In this document: piece by piece, positions 35,769 to 45,265 of the stretch
Layout of the letters: every line of letters begins with the position of its first letter
Numbering within the stretch: position 1 is the first letter of the stretch
NCBI RefSeq assembly: GCF_014636315.1
Contig: NZ_BMED01000007.1
Location: 124,001 to 188,000, forward strand
DNA length: 64,000 bases
Direction: 5' to 3'
Origin: Parundibacterium terreum
Lineage (GTDB): Bacteria; Pseudomonadota; Gammaproteobacteria; Burkholderiales; Burkholderiaceae_D
Notes under the pieces: generated by a model
The model's input: the letters and a program-made list of their open reading frames with translations, nothing else
Databases searched by the model: none
Told to the model about the DNA's origin: nothing
Program-made: the position numbers and the translations under genes

Positions 35769-36824
35769 ATGCTGATCTTTCATAATCCCGTCCACCATCT
35801 GCACCAGGGCCGCCATGAAATGTTTCGCGGCCGCCTGGTGCCCTGTCACGAAGTGCCCGACCGGCTCGACCATGTGCTGGCTGAACTGCAGCGGCGGCCG
35901 CTGGGCGTGCTGCAAACGCCCGGTGAAGTGAGCATTGCCGAGCTGGAGCGTATCCACAGCCGGCGCTACCTGGATTTTCTGGCCGGCGCCTGGGATGAAT
36001 GGGTGGCTCTGGACCCGGCCAACGCCGATATCGACGCCTTGCCTTCCGTGTGGCCTACACGCAGCTTCCGGCACGACGTATTGCCGGATAATTTTGCCGC
36101 CCGCATGGGTCTGTTTTCCTTTGATGCGGGCACCCCGCTGACGGCCGGTACCTGGACCGCCGCCAGGGCGGGTGCCGCCTGCGCCATCATGGCGGCACGC
36201 GAGCTTGCCGCAGGTATCGCAAACGGCGATGGCACACGGCATGCTTTCGCGCTCAGCCGTCCACCGGGCCATCATGCAGGCGCGGATTTCTTCGGCGGTT
36301 ACTGTTTTCTGAATAATGCGGCGCTGGCAGTGCAGACCCTGCTCGACCGCGGATTGCAGCGCGTCGCGGTTCTGGATGTCGATTACCACCACGGTAATGG
36401 TACCCAGAGCATCTTCTACGAGCGCAATGATGTGCTGACAGTGTCGCTGCACGGCGATCCGCGCACCGAGTACCCCTTCTTCCTCGGCCATGCGGACGAA
36501 CGGGGCGCCGGGGCCGGCCTGGGTTACAACCTGAACTTCCCGCTGCCGCGCGGCACGGGCTTTCCGGCATGGAACAAGGCGCTGCAAAGCGGGCTGGACG
36601 CAATCCGCCGTTTCGACGCACAGGCTCTGGTGGTTTCGCTGGGTGTGGACACTTTTGAAGGCGACCCCATATCCGGCTTTGCATTGCGCACTGTCGATTA
36701 TCTGCAGGTGGGCCAGGCAATTGCCGCGGCCAATCTGCCGACCGCATTCGTGTTTGAGGGCGGATATGCCGTGGCCGAAGTCGGCGTCAATGTCGTCAAT
36801 GTACTGGAAGGCTTCGGCGCCTAG
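35769..36824 (+). CDS. Histone deacetylase superfamily protein (acetylpolyamine/acetoin deacetylase type)
   Basis: 351 residues if started at the ATG at 35769 (MLIFHNPVHHLHQGRHEMF, the usual family opening); an ATG at 35757 and a TTG at 35730 are alternatives, none with a good ribosome site. Zinc-site motifs are intact: RPPGHHAG, VLDVDYHHGNGTQSIFY, SLGVDTFEGDP and the FEGGYAV tail. It removes acetyl groups, probably from acetylated polyamines or other small amines. It lies 49 bases after lldD on the same strand, suggesting co-transcription. Confidence 0.9.
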   Translation: MLIFHNPVHHLHQGRHEMFRGRLVPCHEVPDRLDHVLAELQRRPLGVLQTPGEVSIAELERIHSRRYLDFLAGAWDEWVALDPANADIDALPSVWPTRSFRHDVLPDNFAARMGLFSFDAGTPLTAGTWTAARAGAACAIMAARELAAGIANGDGTRHAFALSRPPGHHAGADFFGGYCFLNNAALAVQTLLDRGLQRVAVLDVDYHHGNGTQSIFYERNDVLTVSLHGDPRTEYPFFLGHADERGAGAGLGYNLNFPLPRGTGFPAWNKALQSGLDAIRRFDAQALVVSLGVDTFEGDPISGFALRTVDYLQVGQAIAAANLPTAFVFEGGYAVAEVGVNVVNVLEGFGA

Positions 36825-36983
36825 CTTGCCAGCCTGAATCCTGGCTTTGCCGGTGATACTTTCGGGGTTTTTGCAACCTCGAAGCCCGGAAACAGCCTGC
36901 TGCGGCCGTCAAAGCCTGACATGCCTGCTTAAAACCATTAAACTGCTCCCGTCCGTTACCCCCAACGCCTAACTCACATCGCC

Positions 36984-38459
36984 ATGCAAAATCAGCCTGA
37001 TCAAAATATAGATGCCGACATGTTTGAACTGGCGCCGGTGTCCCTGTGGCTGGAAGACTTCAGCGGCGTAAAGCGCTTGATGGACCAGTGGCGAGCGCAG
37101 GGCGTTACCGATTTGCGCAGCTACCTGATGGAAGACACGCAGCGCATCGATTCCTGCATGCAGCAAATACGCGTGCTGAAGGTCAACCGCAAGACGCTGA
37201 GTTTGTTTGAAGCGAATGACCTGGAACATCTGGTCGCGAACCTGGGCCGCATCTTTCGCGACGATATGCTGGCAGCGCATATTGATGAGCTGATGCAGTT
37301 GTGGGAAGGCAAGCAGCTTTTCACGAGCAGCACGGTCAATTACAGCCTGTCCGGAAAGCGTCTGGATATACAGCTGAACGGCAGCATCCTGCCAGCGTAT
37401 GAACACAACTGGGAGCGGGTACTGGTATCGATAGAAAATGTCAGCGAGCGCGAAACGGCGCAGCGCAAGCTGGCTGCCAGCGAGGATTATGCGCGCGGCT
37501 TGTTCGAGCATTCTCCGGTGTCGTTGTGGGTGGAAGACTTCAGCCATATCAAGGCGCTGTTCGACGAGTTGCGCGAGCGCGGCATCAGCGATTTCCGCAC
37601 TTTCACCGATGTGCATCCGGAATTCGTCGAGCGCTGCATGCAGGAAATCCGTATCATCGATGTGAACCAGCAGACCCTGAGCATGTTCGCGTCCCCGGAC
37701 AAGCCCACCCTGCTGCGCAGCCTGGGCGAAATTTTCCATGATGACCTGCTGCCCCATTTCAAGGAACAACTGATAGACCTGTGGAACGGCAAGCAGTTCC
37801 ACCAGCGCGAAGTGGTCAACTATGCGCTGACCGGTGAACTGCTGCATGTACACCTGCAAATTTCAATCCTGCCCGGCCATGAAAAAAACTGGGACCAGAT
37901 ATTGATCGCGCTGACTGATATCTCTGCGCGCAAGAAGGCCGAAGCGTATCTGGAATTCCTCGGCAAACATGATGCGCTGACCAAGCTGCATAACCGCGCC
38001 TTCATGGTGGATGAGCTGAATCGGCTGGAGCGCAAGGGCCCGCACCCTGTCACCATCATCATTGGCGATTTGAACGGTTTGAAGGACGCGAATGATCAAC
38101 TGGGCCACGCAGCAGGCGATGCCTTGTTACGCAGGGTGGGTGAAGTCCTGGAGAAGGCGGTTGATAAACCCTATCACGCGGCCCGCATAGGCGGCGATGA
38201 ATTTGCCATCATCATGCCTGCCAGCGAAGAGCGCGACGCGCTGGCGTTGATGGACAGCATACAAGAGCTGATAGAGATCAATAACCAGTACTACTCCGGC
38301 TCTCTGCTGAGCCTGTCCATGGGTTGTGCCACCAGCCAGCCTGGCGAAAGACTGGAGGCTGTGGTGCAAAGGGCGGATCAGAGGATGTACGAGGACAAGC
38401 GCGAATATTATGCGGGAACCGAGGGGCAGGACCGGCGACATGTCGCTGCAAAAAGCTGA
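36984..38459 (+). CDS. Diguanylate cyclase with two tandem PAS domains
   Basis: 491 residues. Residues about 14-165 and 174-325 are an internal duplication: each begins with PVSLWxEDFS, passes through the RIxxVNxxTLSxF region and the VNYxLxG strand, and ends in a linker helix. The GGDEF domain (about 330-480) has the intact active site ARIGGDEFAI and a KLHNRAFM start. No EAL domain is present, so it should make c-di-GMP. No transmembrane segment is seen, so the sensing is cytoplasmic. It is followed by a strong terminator and is not in an operon. Confidence 0.92.
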   Translation: MQNQPDQNIDADMFELAPVSLWLEDFSGVKRLMDQWRAQGVTDLRSYLMEDTQRIDSCMQQIRVLKVNRKTLSLFEANDLEHLVANLGRIFRDDMLAAHIDELMQLWEGKQLFTSSTVNYSLSGKRLDIQLNGSILPAYEHNWERVLVSIENVSERETAQRKLAASEDYARGLFEHSPVSLWVEDFSHIKALFDELRERGISDFRTFTDVHPEFVERCMQEIRIIDVNQQTLSMFASPDKPTLLRSLGEIFHDDLLPHFKEQLIDLWNGKQFHQREVVNYALTGELLHVHLQISILPGHEKNWDQILIALTDISARKKAEAYLEFLGKHDALTKLHNRAFMVDELNRLERKGPHPVTIIIGDLNGLKDANDQLGHAAGDALLRRVGEVLEKAVDKPYHAARIGGDEFAIIMPASEERDALALMDSIQELIEINNQYYSGSLLSLSMGCATSQPGERLEAVVQRADQRMYEDKREYYAGTEGQDRRHVAAKS

Positions 38460-38482
38460 GCGCCTTAGCTGCTAAGTAAAGA

Positions 38483-38507
38483 AAGCCCGCATGCGCGGGC
38501 TTTTTTA
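38483..38507 (+). terminator. Rho-independent terminator after the PAS-GGDEF gene
   Basis: GCCCGC and GCGGGC pair around ATGC, flanked by AA and followed by six T residues. Confidence 0.9.
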
Positions 38508-38666
38508 TTGGCGCCATGCCGAATTTGCGAAGGTGCGCGGACAGGAATGTCAATTTCTGTGTCGTAACATCTTGCAACACTTCTCCAGTCAACAGCTTTT
38601 GAAATGACCGCGTTATAGAGGTACGCAGGAGATGCCTGCGATAACTAGTAAATAGGAAACTACACC

Positions 38667-38978
38667 ATGAACAAGCTGATCGCCACCCTCGTTGCTGCTA
38701 CCTTCGCCATGGGTACAGCGTTCGCTCAAACTCCTGCCAAGCCAGCCGCGCCAGCAACACCGGCTGCCTCCGCAAAAGCTGCAACATCGGCCACTGCCGC
38801 AGCTCCGGCTGCTCCTGCCGCAAGCGCCGCCGCTGCATCTGCTCCATCCGCTGCTGCACCAGCAGAAAAAGCAGTGAAGAAAGTGAAGCACGGAAAAGGC
38901 AGCAAGCACCGTGAAGCAGGCAAGGATGCGAAGAAAGACCTGACTGCAGAAACAGCAAAGCCAGCTCCTACAAAATAA
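38667..38978 (+). CDS. Small secreted Ala/Pro-rich protein with a Lys-rich tail
   Basis: 103 residues; AGGA upstream; signal peptide 1-20 (cleavage near AFAQ). The mature part is low complexity, Ala/Pro/Ser-rich to about residue 66, then basic (KKVKHGKGSKHREAGKDAKK). No known domain. Similar acidic- or basic-tailed small secreted proteins are common in Burkholderiales, with unknown function. It has its own promoter space and a terminator 30 bases after the stop, so it is probably monocistronic and may be well expressed. Confidence 0.75.
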   Translation: MNKLIATLVAATFAMGTAFAQTPAKPAAPATPAASAKAATSATAAAPAAPAASAAAASAPSAAAPAEKAVKKVKHGKGSKHREAGKDAKKDLTAETAKPAPTK

Positions 38979-39008
38979 GCCTCACTCTTTTGTAGTCGAG
39001 CCAAGAAG

Positions 39009-39042
39009 AAAAAATCCGGCAAACTTTTGCCGGATTTTTTTT
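39009..39042 (+). terminator. Rho-independent terminator after the Ala/Pro-rich protein gene
   Basis: AAAATCCGGCAAA pairs with TTGCCGGATTTT around a CTT loop, followed by a long T-run. Confidence 0.92.
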
Positions 39043-39184
39043 GTTTTACGTATTTTTTTTACGCATTCTTAATGCAGATACTCATTCGATAAATGACGTT
39101 TTCGTGAAATTGAGTGTTTCCTCTAAGTCATCTCCCTGACACAAGCCGGCAATAGAATCGGCGCTTTCAATCGGGAGAGACTAC

Positions 39185-40903
39185 ATGAGCAAGCGTGAGC
39201 AGTCGCAAGACAATAATGCGCCAGAGAGCCTGGGCCGGCGCGGTTTCGTCGTCAAGATGTCGTCTGTCGCCGCGGTATTGGCTTCCGGCGGTGCGCTGAC
39301 CGCCTGCGGAGGCAGCGGCGCTGATCTGAACGGCGAACAGGCTGCTTTCAACTACGGCGTCGCCAGTGGCGATCCGCTGGCAGACCGCATCATCCTGTGG
39401 ACATATGCCAAGACTTCGACCGACGCCTCAGTTGACCTGACCTGGCAGATGGCCGCTGACGCCAGTTTTACGACGGTGCTGTTTTCCGGCAAGGTCACGG
39501 CGACCAAGGATAGCGGCTTCACCGCAAAAGTGGACGCAACCGGACTGAGCGCGAATACCGAATATTTTTACCGTTTCACTGCGCCGAACAATGCCGTATC
39601 CGCAGTGGGGCGCACACGCACTCTGCCTACAGGCAATGTCTCTGAAGTGAAACTGGCCGTATTCTCTTGCAGCGACTACCCTGCAGGCTACTTCAACGCC
39701 TACGATTCTGCGATCTCTTCCGGTGCGCAATTCGCGCTGCACCTGGGCGACTATATCTATGAGTATAAAGACGGCGTTTATCCGCCGGCTGCGACTGCAG
39801 TAGCGGCGCGCGTATCCGCACCGCCTAATGAAGTCGTGACACTGACCGACTACCGTACCCGGCATGCCCTGCACAAGGCTGATCCGTATGTGAAAGCCCT
39901 GCACGCGCGCATGCCCATGATCGCCATCTGGGATGATCATGAGTTTGCCAACAACGCCTATATGGATGGCGCAGAAAATCATAATCCCAACACGCAGGGA
40001 CCATGGACTGCCAGGAAAGCTGCTGCCAGCCAGGCCTACCATGAGTGGATGCCGATACGTACCCCAGACGCCAGCAATCTGTTGAAGATCTACCGCTCCT
40101 TCGATTTCGGCAATCTGCTGTCGCTGCACATGCTGGATACCCGCATCATAGGCCGCGAACATCAGCCTGACCGGACCATCAACGCAGCAGGACTCGATAT
40201 TGCCGACCCTGCCTTCCTGCCTTACGCCTTCAACAAAAACAAGCAGTTGATGGGCACAACGCAGCAAGCCTGGCTGGATACGCAGATGGCGGCATCCAAG
40301 GCAACCTGGCAGATACTCGGCAACCAGACGGTAATGGGGCGGGTGCAGCTTCCCGCTTCAGTGCTGGTGACCAACCTCAGCGCCGCCTCCGTCACCGACT
40401 ACCTGACAGCAAAAGCCACACCTGCTGCGGTTCAGACCCAGGCACAAAAGGACTTGCTGGACCCGGCAAAGAATCCAAGGATTTCCTATACCTTCGATAA
40501 CTGGGAAGGTTATCCGAACGCGCGCGATGCCGTGCTCGCATCGGCGGCCAAGAACAAGGCCGCAGGCAAGAAATTCCTGGTACTGTCCGGTGATAGCCAC
40601 AATGCCTGGTATAACAAACTGACCTTGGCAGATGGAACACAGGTAGGCGCGGAGTTTGCCGGCATGTCGGTCACATCTTCCGGCTTTGAAGAAATTTTCC
40701 CGCCTGCATTGATACCGCCAGCAACTCTGGCAGGCACCATCAAGGCACTGGTCGATGATATCAATTACATCGATACCTACCGCCGCGGCTATATGCTGGT
40801 TACCGTGACGCCTGCAGGCGCCAAGGGCGATTATGTGTATGTCAGCTCGGTGACCAGTTCCAGCTATACGACGACGGTGGACAGCTTCACCTACGCTGGA
40901 TAA
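39185..40903 (+). CDS. phoD: Alkaline phosphatase D (PhoD) family phosphodiesterase
   Basis: 572 residues. The leader combines a twin-arginine motif (GRRGFVVKM) with a lipobox-like LTAC, so it may be a Tat-exported lipoprotein. The PhoD_N domain follows (FNYGVASGDPLADRIILW), then the metallophosphatase core with FSCSDYPAGYF, LHLGDYIYEY, IWDDHEFANNAY, LGNQTVMGR and LSGDSHNAWYN, which supply the Fe/Ca ligands. It releases phosphate from phosphomono- and diesters outside the cytoplasm. No clear Pho box was seen upstream. Confidence 0.94.
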   Translation: MSKREQSQDNNAPESLGRRGFVVKMSSVAAVLASGGALTACGGSGADLNGEQAAFNYGVASGDPLADRIILWTYAKTSTDASVDLTWQMAADASFTTVLFSGKVTATKDSGFTAKVDATGLSANTEYFYRFTAPNNAVSAVGRTRTLPTGNVSEVKLAVFSCSDYPAGYFNAYDSAISSGAQFALHLGDYIYEYKDGVYPPAATAVAARVSAPPNEVVTLTDYRTRHALHKADPYVKALHARMPMIAIWDDHEFANNAYMDGAENHNPNTQGPWTARKAAASQAYHEWMPIRTPDASNLLKIYRSFDFGNLLSLHMLDTRIIGREHQPDRTINAAGLDIADPAFLPYAFNKNKQLMGTTQQAWLDTQMAASKATWQILGNQTVMGRVQLPASVLVTNLSAASVTDYLTAKATPAAVQTQAQKDLLDPAKNPRISYTFDNWEGYPNARDAVLASAAKNKAAGKKFLVLSGDSHNAWYNKLTLADGTQVGAEFAGMSVTSSGFEEIFPPALIPPATLAGTIKALVDDINYIDTYRRGYMLVTVTPAGAKGDYVYVSSVTSSSYTTTVDSFTYAG

Positions 40904-40919
40904 AGTAGTTTTATCCCTG

Positions 40920-40952
40920 AAAAATCCGCTTCAACAGAAGCGGATTTTTTTA
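40920..40952 (+). terminator. Rho-independent terminator after phoD
   Basis: AAATCCGCTTC pairs with GAAGCGGATTT around AACA, with a T-run after it. Confidence 0.92.
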
Positions 40953-41074
40953 TCTCCATCTGATCGCACGTCCCTCTTTGCTTAGTCATCAAGATCCTCT
41001 CAGGCGAGGGTGCCAAGCGAGATACGGCGTATGCTGGTAGCATCAGTGGTATTTTTTGATGTCGCAGCATTCGG

Positions 41075-42526
41075 ATGTGGATGAACATGGCTGGTCAAAT
41101 TGCCAACGAAATAAACACGGATACGGCTCCGGTTAAAAGCCCGGATATCACAGCCAGGGATGGCTTGCCGGACAATGAGAGGCGCTGGGCGATGGCCTCG
41201 GTGGCGATAGGTGTCAGCATGGCGTCGCTGGATACGGCGATTGCCAATACGGCATTACCGGCAATGGCCAGCCAGTTGCTGGCGACCCCGGCAGACTCGG
41301 TATGGATCGTCAATGTCTACCAACTGGCGATGGTCGCTACGCTGCTGCCGTTTGCCGCACTGGGCGAAATTCTCAGTTATCGCCGCATCTGCATTTTTGG
41401 CCTGTGCCTGTTCACCGTTGCTTCGCTGGCCTGCGCCTGCGCATGGAATCTGCCTTCGCTGGTGGTCGCTCGTTTATTCCAGGGTGTAGGTGCCAGCGCC
41501 GTGATGGGAGTGAATACCGCCTTGCTGCGCGCGATCTATCCTTCCAAATTACTGGGACGCGGCTACGGCTTCAATTCGCTGGTGGTGGCGGTAGGCTTCG
41601 CAGTCGGACCTACGCTGGCTTCATTGATACTGTCGGTCGCCTCCTGGCCCTGGCTGTTTGCGATCAATGTGCCACTGGGTATTGTCGCTGTGCTGCTGGC
41701 GCGCAAGGCCCTGCCGGTGACCCAGCGTTCCGGGCATAAATTCGATGTCGTTACAGTGCTCTACAATGTCGGCGCCTTTGGCCTGCTAATCCTGCTGTTC
41801 GGCGACGCCGCGCATATGGTCGACATCAAGAAAATTCTGTTGGAAGCTTGCGGCGCCTTGATATTTTTCTTCCTGCTGCTGCGCAGGCAGGCCGGGCATC
41901 AGGCGCCGATGCTGCCGGTGGATCTGTTCCGCCGGCCGCTGTTTGCCTTGTCTGCACTGACGGCAGTATGCACTTTCGCAGCACAGGGTCTGGCATTCGT
42001 CTCTTTGCCTTTTTACTTTGAAGCGGTGCTGGGCCGGTCCCCGGTGGAGACCGGTTTTCTGATGACTCCCTGGGCCGTGCTGGTCGCCGTCATGGCGCCG
42101 ATCGCGGGCCGTTTGAGCGATCACTATCCGCCCGGCCTGCTGGGCGGCATAGGTCTGGCGACTTTATCCGCGGGGCTGGTGGCAATGATATTGATGCCGC
42201 ATCATCCGTCGGTCATCGACATCTGCTGGCGCATGGCGGTATGCGGCATAGGTTTCGGCTTTTTTCAGGCCCCTAATCTGAAGGCCATCATGGGCAGTGC
42301 ACCGCCGGAACGCAGCGGCGGGGCCAGCGGTATCGTGGCCACCTCCCGGCTGATAGGGCAGGCCTCAGGGGCCGCGCTGGTGGCTTTCTGCTTCCTGATC
42401 TCCGGTAAAAACGGTGAGGCCCTGGCGCTAGGACTGGGCGCCAGCTTCGCTGCAATTGCCTGCATCGCCAGCTTTTCCCGCCTGTTTGTCGCGCCGGTTC
42501 CACACTCTGCCGCTCAAAAGCCTTAG
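41075..42526 (+). CDS. MFS drug-type exporter, DHA2 family
   Basis: 483 residues; an internal Met at residue 5 could also be the start. About 14 membrane segments are predicted. Motifs of the DHA2 group are seen: motif C-like LDTAIANTALPAMA in helix 1, WIVNVYQLAMVATLLPFAALGE in helix 2, the RLFQGVGASAVMGVN stretch and AVGPTLASLILSVASWPWLFAINVPLG. It probably exports small hydrophobic or toxic compounds using the proton gradient. It has no adjacent membrane-fusion protein or regulator, so the substrate is unknown. Confidence 0.9.
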   Translation: MWMNMAGQIANEINTDTAPVKSPDITARDGLPDNERRWAMASVAIGVSMASLDTAIANTALPAMASQLLATPADSVWIVNVYQLAMVATLLPFAALGEILSYRRICIFGLCLFTVASLACACAWNLPSLVVARLFQGVGASAVMGVNTALLRAIYPSKLLGRGYGFNSLVVAVGFAVGPTLASLILSVASWPWLFAINVPLGIVAVLLARKALPVTQRSGHKFDVVTVLYNVGAFGLLILLFGDAAHMVDIKKILLEACGALIFFFLLLRRQAGHQAPMLPVDLFRRPLFALSALTAVCTFAAQGLAFVSLPFYFEAVLGRSPVETGFLMTPWAVLVAVMAPIAGRLSDHYPPGLLGGIGLATLSAGLVAMILMPHHPSVIDICWRMAVCGIGFGFFQAPNLKAIMGSAPPERSGGASGIVATSRLIGQASGAALVAFCFLISGKNGEALALGLGASFAAIACIASFSRLFVAPVPHSAAQKP

Positions 42527-42795
42527 CAATCCTTTCTCCCCTCCTTCAATATTCACATCGTGAAACAGGGGAGGCGGATGGTCTGTTTGCATGCTAACGC
42601 CGCCAATCTGGTCGCCAGGCTTGCCTGGGATTAAGGTACGTCAGCGCACGGAGCAGGCTTGCCGGTCTGGCTAAGATAGTCCTAACCTGCCTGTTATGCG
42701 GCTACGGCTCCTGCATTGCTGTTTCAGTTTGTCCGCCAAAAAATGATGTCGCTGTAGCAGCTTATCGATTATCCATATCAAAACCGCTATTGCTT

Positions 42796-43593
42796 ATGGC
42801 TACGCTGTATCTCGGTTGTGCTGGCTGGAGTGTCCCGCGCCATTTACCTGATCAGGCAATGGGGGAGTTTCCGGTGTTGTTGCCGTTCCAGCAGCAATTA
42901 CAGCATCAACAGCATGCTGAAAAAGATAAAACCCACTTGCAGCGTTATGCATCATTTTTTTCTGCTGTAGAAATTAATACTTCGTTTTATCGTGCGCATA
43001 TGCCGGCAACTTACGACCGCTGGCGGCTGAGCGTGCCTGCCGACTTTCGTTTTTCAGTCAAACTGCCGCGTCGCATCACCCATTTTCTCCGGCTCGAAAA
43101 CTGCGACAGCGAACTGCGCAGCTTCATCAAAGAGGTTGGCTATCTGCGCGAGAAACTCGGTTGCTTGCTGATCCAATTGCCACCCAGCCTGAAATTTGAA
43201 AGGCGCGTGGCACAACAGTTCTTTGCCAGTCTAAAGCAGCAGACAGAGGTTGCGCTGGCACTGGAACCCAGGCATCCGACCTGGTTCGGCCCTGAAGCCT
43301 TGGAAATGATGCACATGTACCAGCTCGCACCTGTGCATGCCGACCCGCAACCCGCAGGTATGGGGAGCGCAGACCTGCCGGAGGCTTCATCAATTGCCTA
43401 TCATCGCCTGCACGGTAGTCCGGATATGTATTATTCGGCCTACGATGGTGATTACCTGCGGGCGCTGCACAACATGCTGGTGTCGCAGCAGGGCCAGGGA
43501 AAGCAGGTGTGGTGCATTTTCGATAATACAGCACAGGGTGCGGCATTCTGGAATGCATTGCTGCTGAATTCAATGGACACTCAGCCTAGCTGA
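42796..43593 (+). CDS. DUF72 family protein (YecE-like TIM barrel)
   Basis: 265 residues from the ATG at 42796; a TTG at 42790 is a weaker start. DUF72 hallmarks are the opening LYLGCAGWSVP, then FFSAVEINTSFYRAHMP, FRFSVKLPRRITH, LLIQLPPSLKFE, LALEPRHPTWF and AYHRLHGSPDMYY. The fold is a TIM barrel distantly related to endonuclease IV; no biochemical function is established. It is monocistronic by appearance, with a 269-base gap upstream. Confidence 0.9.
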   Translation: MATLYLGCAGWSVPRHLPDQAMGEFPVLLPFQQQLQHQQHAEKDKTHLQRYASFFSAVEINTSFYRAHMPATYDRWRLSVPADFRFSVKLPRRITHFLRLENCDSELRSFIKEVGYLREKLGCLLIQLPPSLKFERRVAQQFFASLKQQTEVALALEPRHPTWFGPEALEMMHMYQLAPVHADPQPAGMGSADLPEASSIAYHRLHGSPDMYYSAYDGDYLRALHNMLVSQQGQGKQVWCIFDNTAQGAAFWNALLLNSMDTQPS

Positions 43594-43706
43594 TTGCGTT
43601 TGCCAGTCGCCAGGGATAGAGATTCCCCGTGACTGAATACGAGGATTGTCTGGTTTGCAAGCTTGAGCTATATTGCTGTTCACGCCAATACTCATAAAGG
43701 GACAGC

Positions 43707-44129
43707 ATGAAGCCACAAATCCACAAACCAACCGGCGCCTTCATAGGCGCATCCTGGACCGCATTGCTGGTGGGTGGGATTACCTTCATGGTCGGTTTAT
43801 GGAATGCGAATATGCAGTTGAATGAAAAGGGCTATTACTTCACCGTTTTCTTGTATGGCCTGTTTTCAGCGGTATCGCTGCAGAAATCCGTACGCGACCG
43901 CATGGAGGGCATACCGGTGACAGGCATCTACTTCGGTCTTTGCTGGCTGTCTACCGGCCTCGCGATCCTGCTGCTGGCAGTGGGCCTGTTCAATGCCACG
44001 TTGGCGGATAGCGAAAAAGGCTTTTATGCAATGGCCTTCCTGCTCAGCCTGTTTGCTGCCGTTGCCGTGCAAAAGAATGTGCGCGACATTGCGATCATGA
44101 ACGCAGCAGCAGGTTCACTGGAAGAATAA
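43707..44129 (+). CDS. YiaA/YiaB-family inner membrane protein
   Basis: 140 residues with four predicted helices arranged as two copies of a two-helix unit. The first copy contains NEKGYYFTVFLYGLFSAVSLQKSVRD, and the second SEKGFYAMAFLLSLFAAVAVQKNVRD; both are diagnostic of the YiaA/B repeat. The function of the family is unknown. It lies about 110 bases after the DUF72 gene on the same strand. Confidence 0.9.
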   Translation: MKPQIHKPTGAFIGASWTALLVGGITFMVGLWNANMQLNEKGYYFTVFLYGLFSAVSLQKSVRDRMEGIPVTGIYFGLCWLSTGLAILLLAVGLFNATLADSEKGFYAMAFLLSLFAAVAVQKNVRDIAIMNAAAGSLEE

Positions 44130-44212
44130 CTCATGCAGGCTCCGGCCTGCGGCGCCGGCCGCTTTGGAGCTAGGCCCACGGAGACTGCCGTTTCCGTGGT
44201 ATTTTATCCGCC

Positions 44213-45145
44213 ATGGCTTTTACCAATCTGCTGAGGCGGCTCGATCTCACTACCCTGCAACTCTTCCTTGCGATTCACGAGGAACGCACCCTCACGCGTG
44301 CCGCGGAGCGTGAGGCGATTGCGGTGTCCGCCGCCAGCAAACGCCTGGTAGAACTGGAGCAGGCGCTGGGAGTGCCGCTTTTCGTGCGCAAGGCCAGGGG
44401 CATGGAACTGACACCCGCCGGCGAAACCCTGCTGACGCATGCCAGGCGCATGCTGCTCAGCGTAGAGAACCTGGGCCTGGAATTGTCCGAGCATGCGCAG
44501 GGCATACGCGGCTTTGTCCGCATGGTTGCGAATATCTCCGCCATCGTCGAGTTTTTGCCGGAAGACCTGCGCGCCTTCATGCAGATGCATACGCAGATCA
44601 AGCTGGACCTGAACGAACGCCCCAGCAATAGCGTGGTCAAGGGCGTGGAAGACGGCTGGGCCGACATCGGCATCTGCTCGTCGGATGTCGATACGCATGA
44701 ACTGCAGACCGCAGTTTACCGGCGCGACCGGCTGGCACTGGTGATGCGCAGCGACCATCCGCTGGCGGGCCGGCAGCATGTCGCGTTTGCGGAAACCCTG
44801 GACAGCGATTACGTCGGCATGCATGCCGACAGTTCCATCAATTCCCGCACCCATCTGGCCGCGCGCGAAGCCGGTCGGACGTTGAAGATGCGCATCCACG
44901 TTCCCAGTTTTGATGCGGTATGCCGCATGGCCCAGGTAGGCATGGGCATAGGGCTAGTGCCGCATGATGTATTCCTGGCAATCGGCCGTCCGCTGGGCCT
45001 GGTTGCCGTCGCAGTGGATGAGAGCTGGGCGCAGCGTGAGCTGCTGACCGTTGTACGCGATGCAAGCAGCCTGTCGCCGGTGACGGCGGCGCTGTACGAT
45101 TACCTGTGCAGCGCCGAGCAGCGCGCAGGCAAGCCAAAGCCCTGA
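44213..45145 (+). CDS. LysR-family regulator of the CoA-transferase/lyase genes
   Basis: 310 residues. The HTH is near the N terminus (LQLFLAIHEERTLTRAAEREAIAVSAASKRLVELEQALG), with the substrate-binding domain at about 95-300. It is transcribed in the same direction as, and 120 bases before, the CaiB-type gene, so control of that catabolic set is likely but not shown. No characteristic operator was recognised in the gap. Confidence 0.88.
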   Translation: MAFTNLLRRLDLTTLQLFLAIHEERTLTRAAEREAIAVSAASKRLVELEQALGVPLFVRKARGMELTPAGETLLTHARRMLLSVENLGLELSEHAQGIRGFVRMVANISAIVEFLPEDLRAFMQMHTQIKLDLNERPSNSVVKGVEDGWADIGICSSDVDTHELQTAVYRRDRLALVMRSDHPLAGRQHVAFAETLDSDYVGMHADSSINSRTHLAAREAGRTLKMRIHVPSFDAVCRMAQVGMGIGLVPHDVFLAIGRPLGLVAVAVDESWAQRELLTVVRDASSLSPVTAALYDYLCSAEQRAGKPKP

Positions 45146-45265
45146 AGAAAATTTAAGCCTGGCAGCTCGTGAGCGTTCTCTTTTTGCGAACGCTGGTGGA
45201 AAAATGACGATTGGACGCGGCAGGGGTCTTTCACTATCCTGAAAAAAAGATAGATGGAGACTGTA

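Noticed and set aside
39061-39184. Pho box upstream of phoD
   Set aside because: No pair of CTGTCAT-like heptamers with proper spacing was found.
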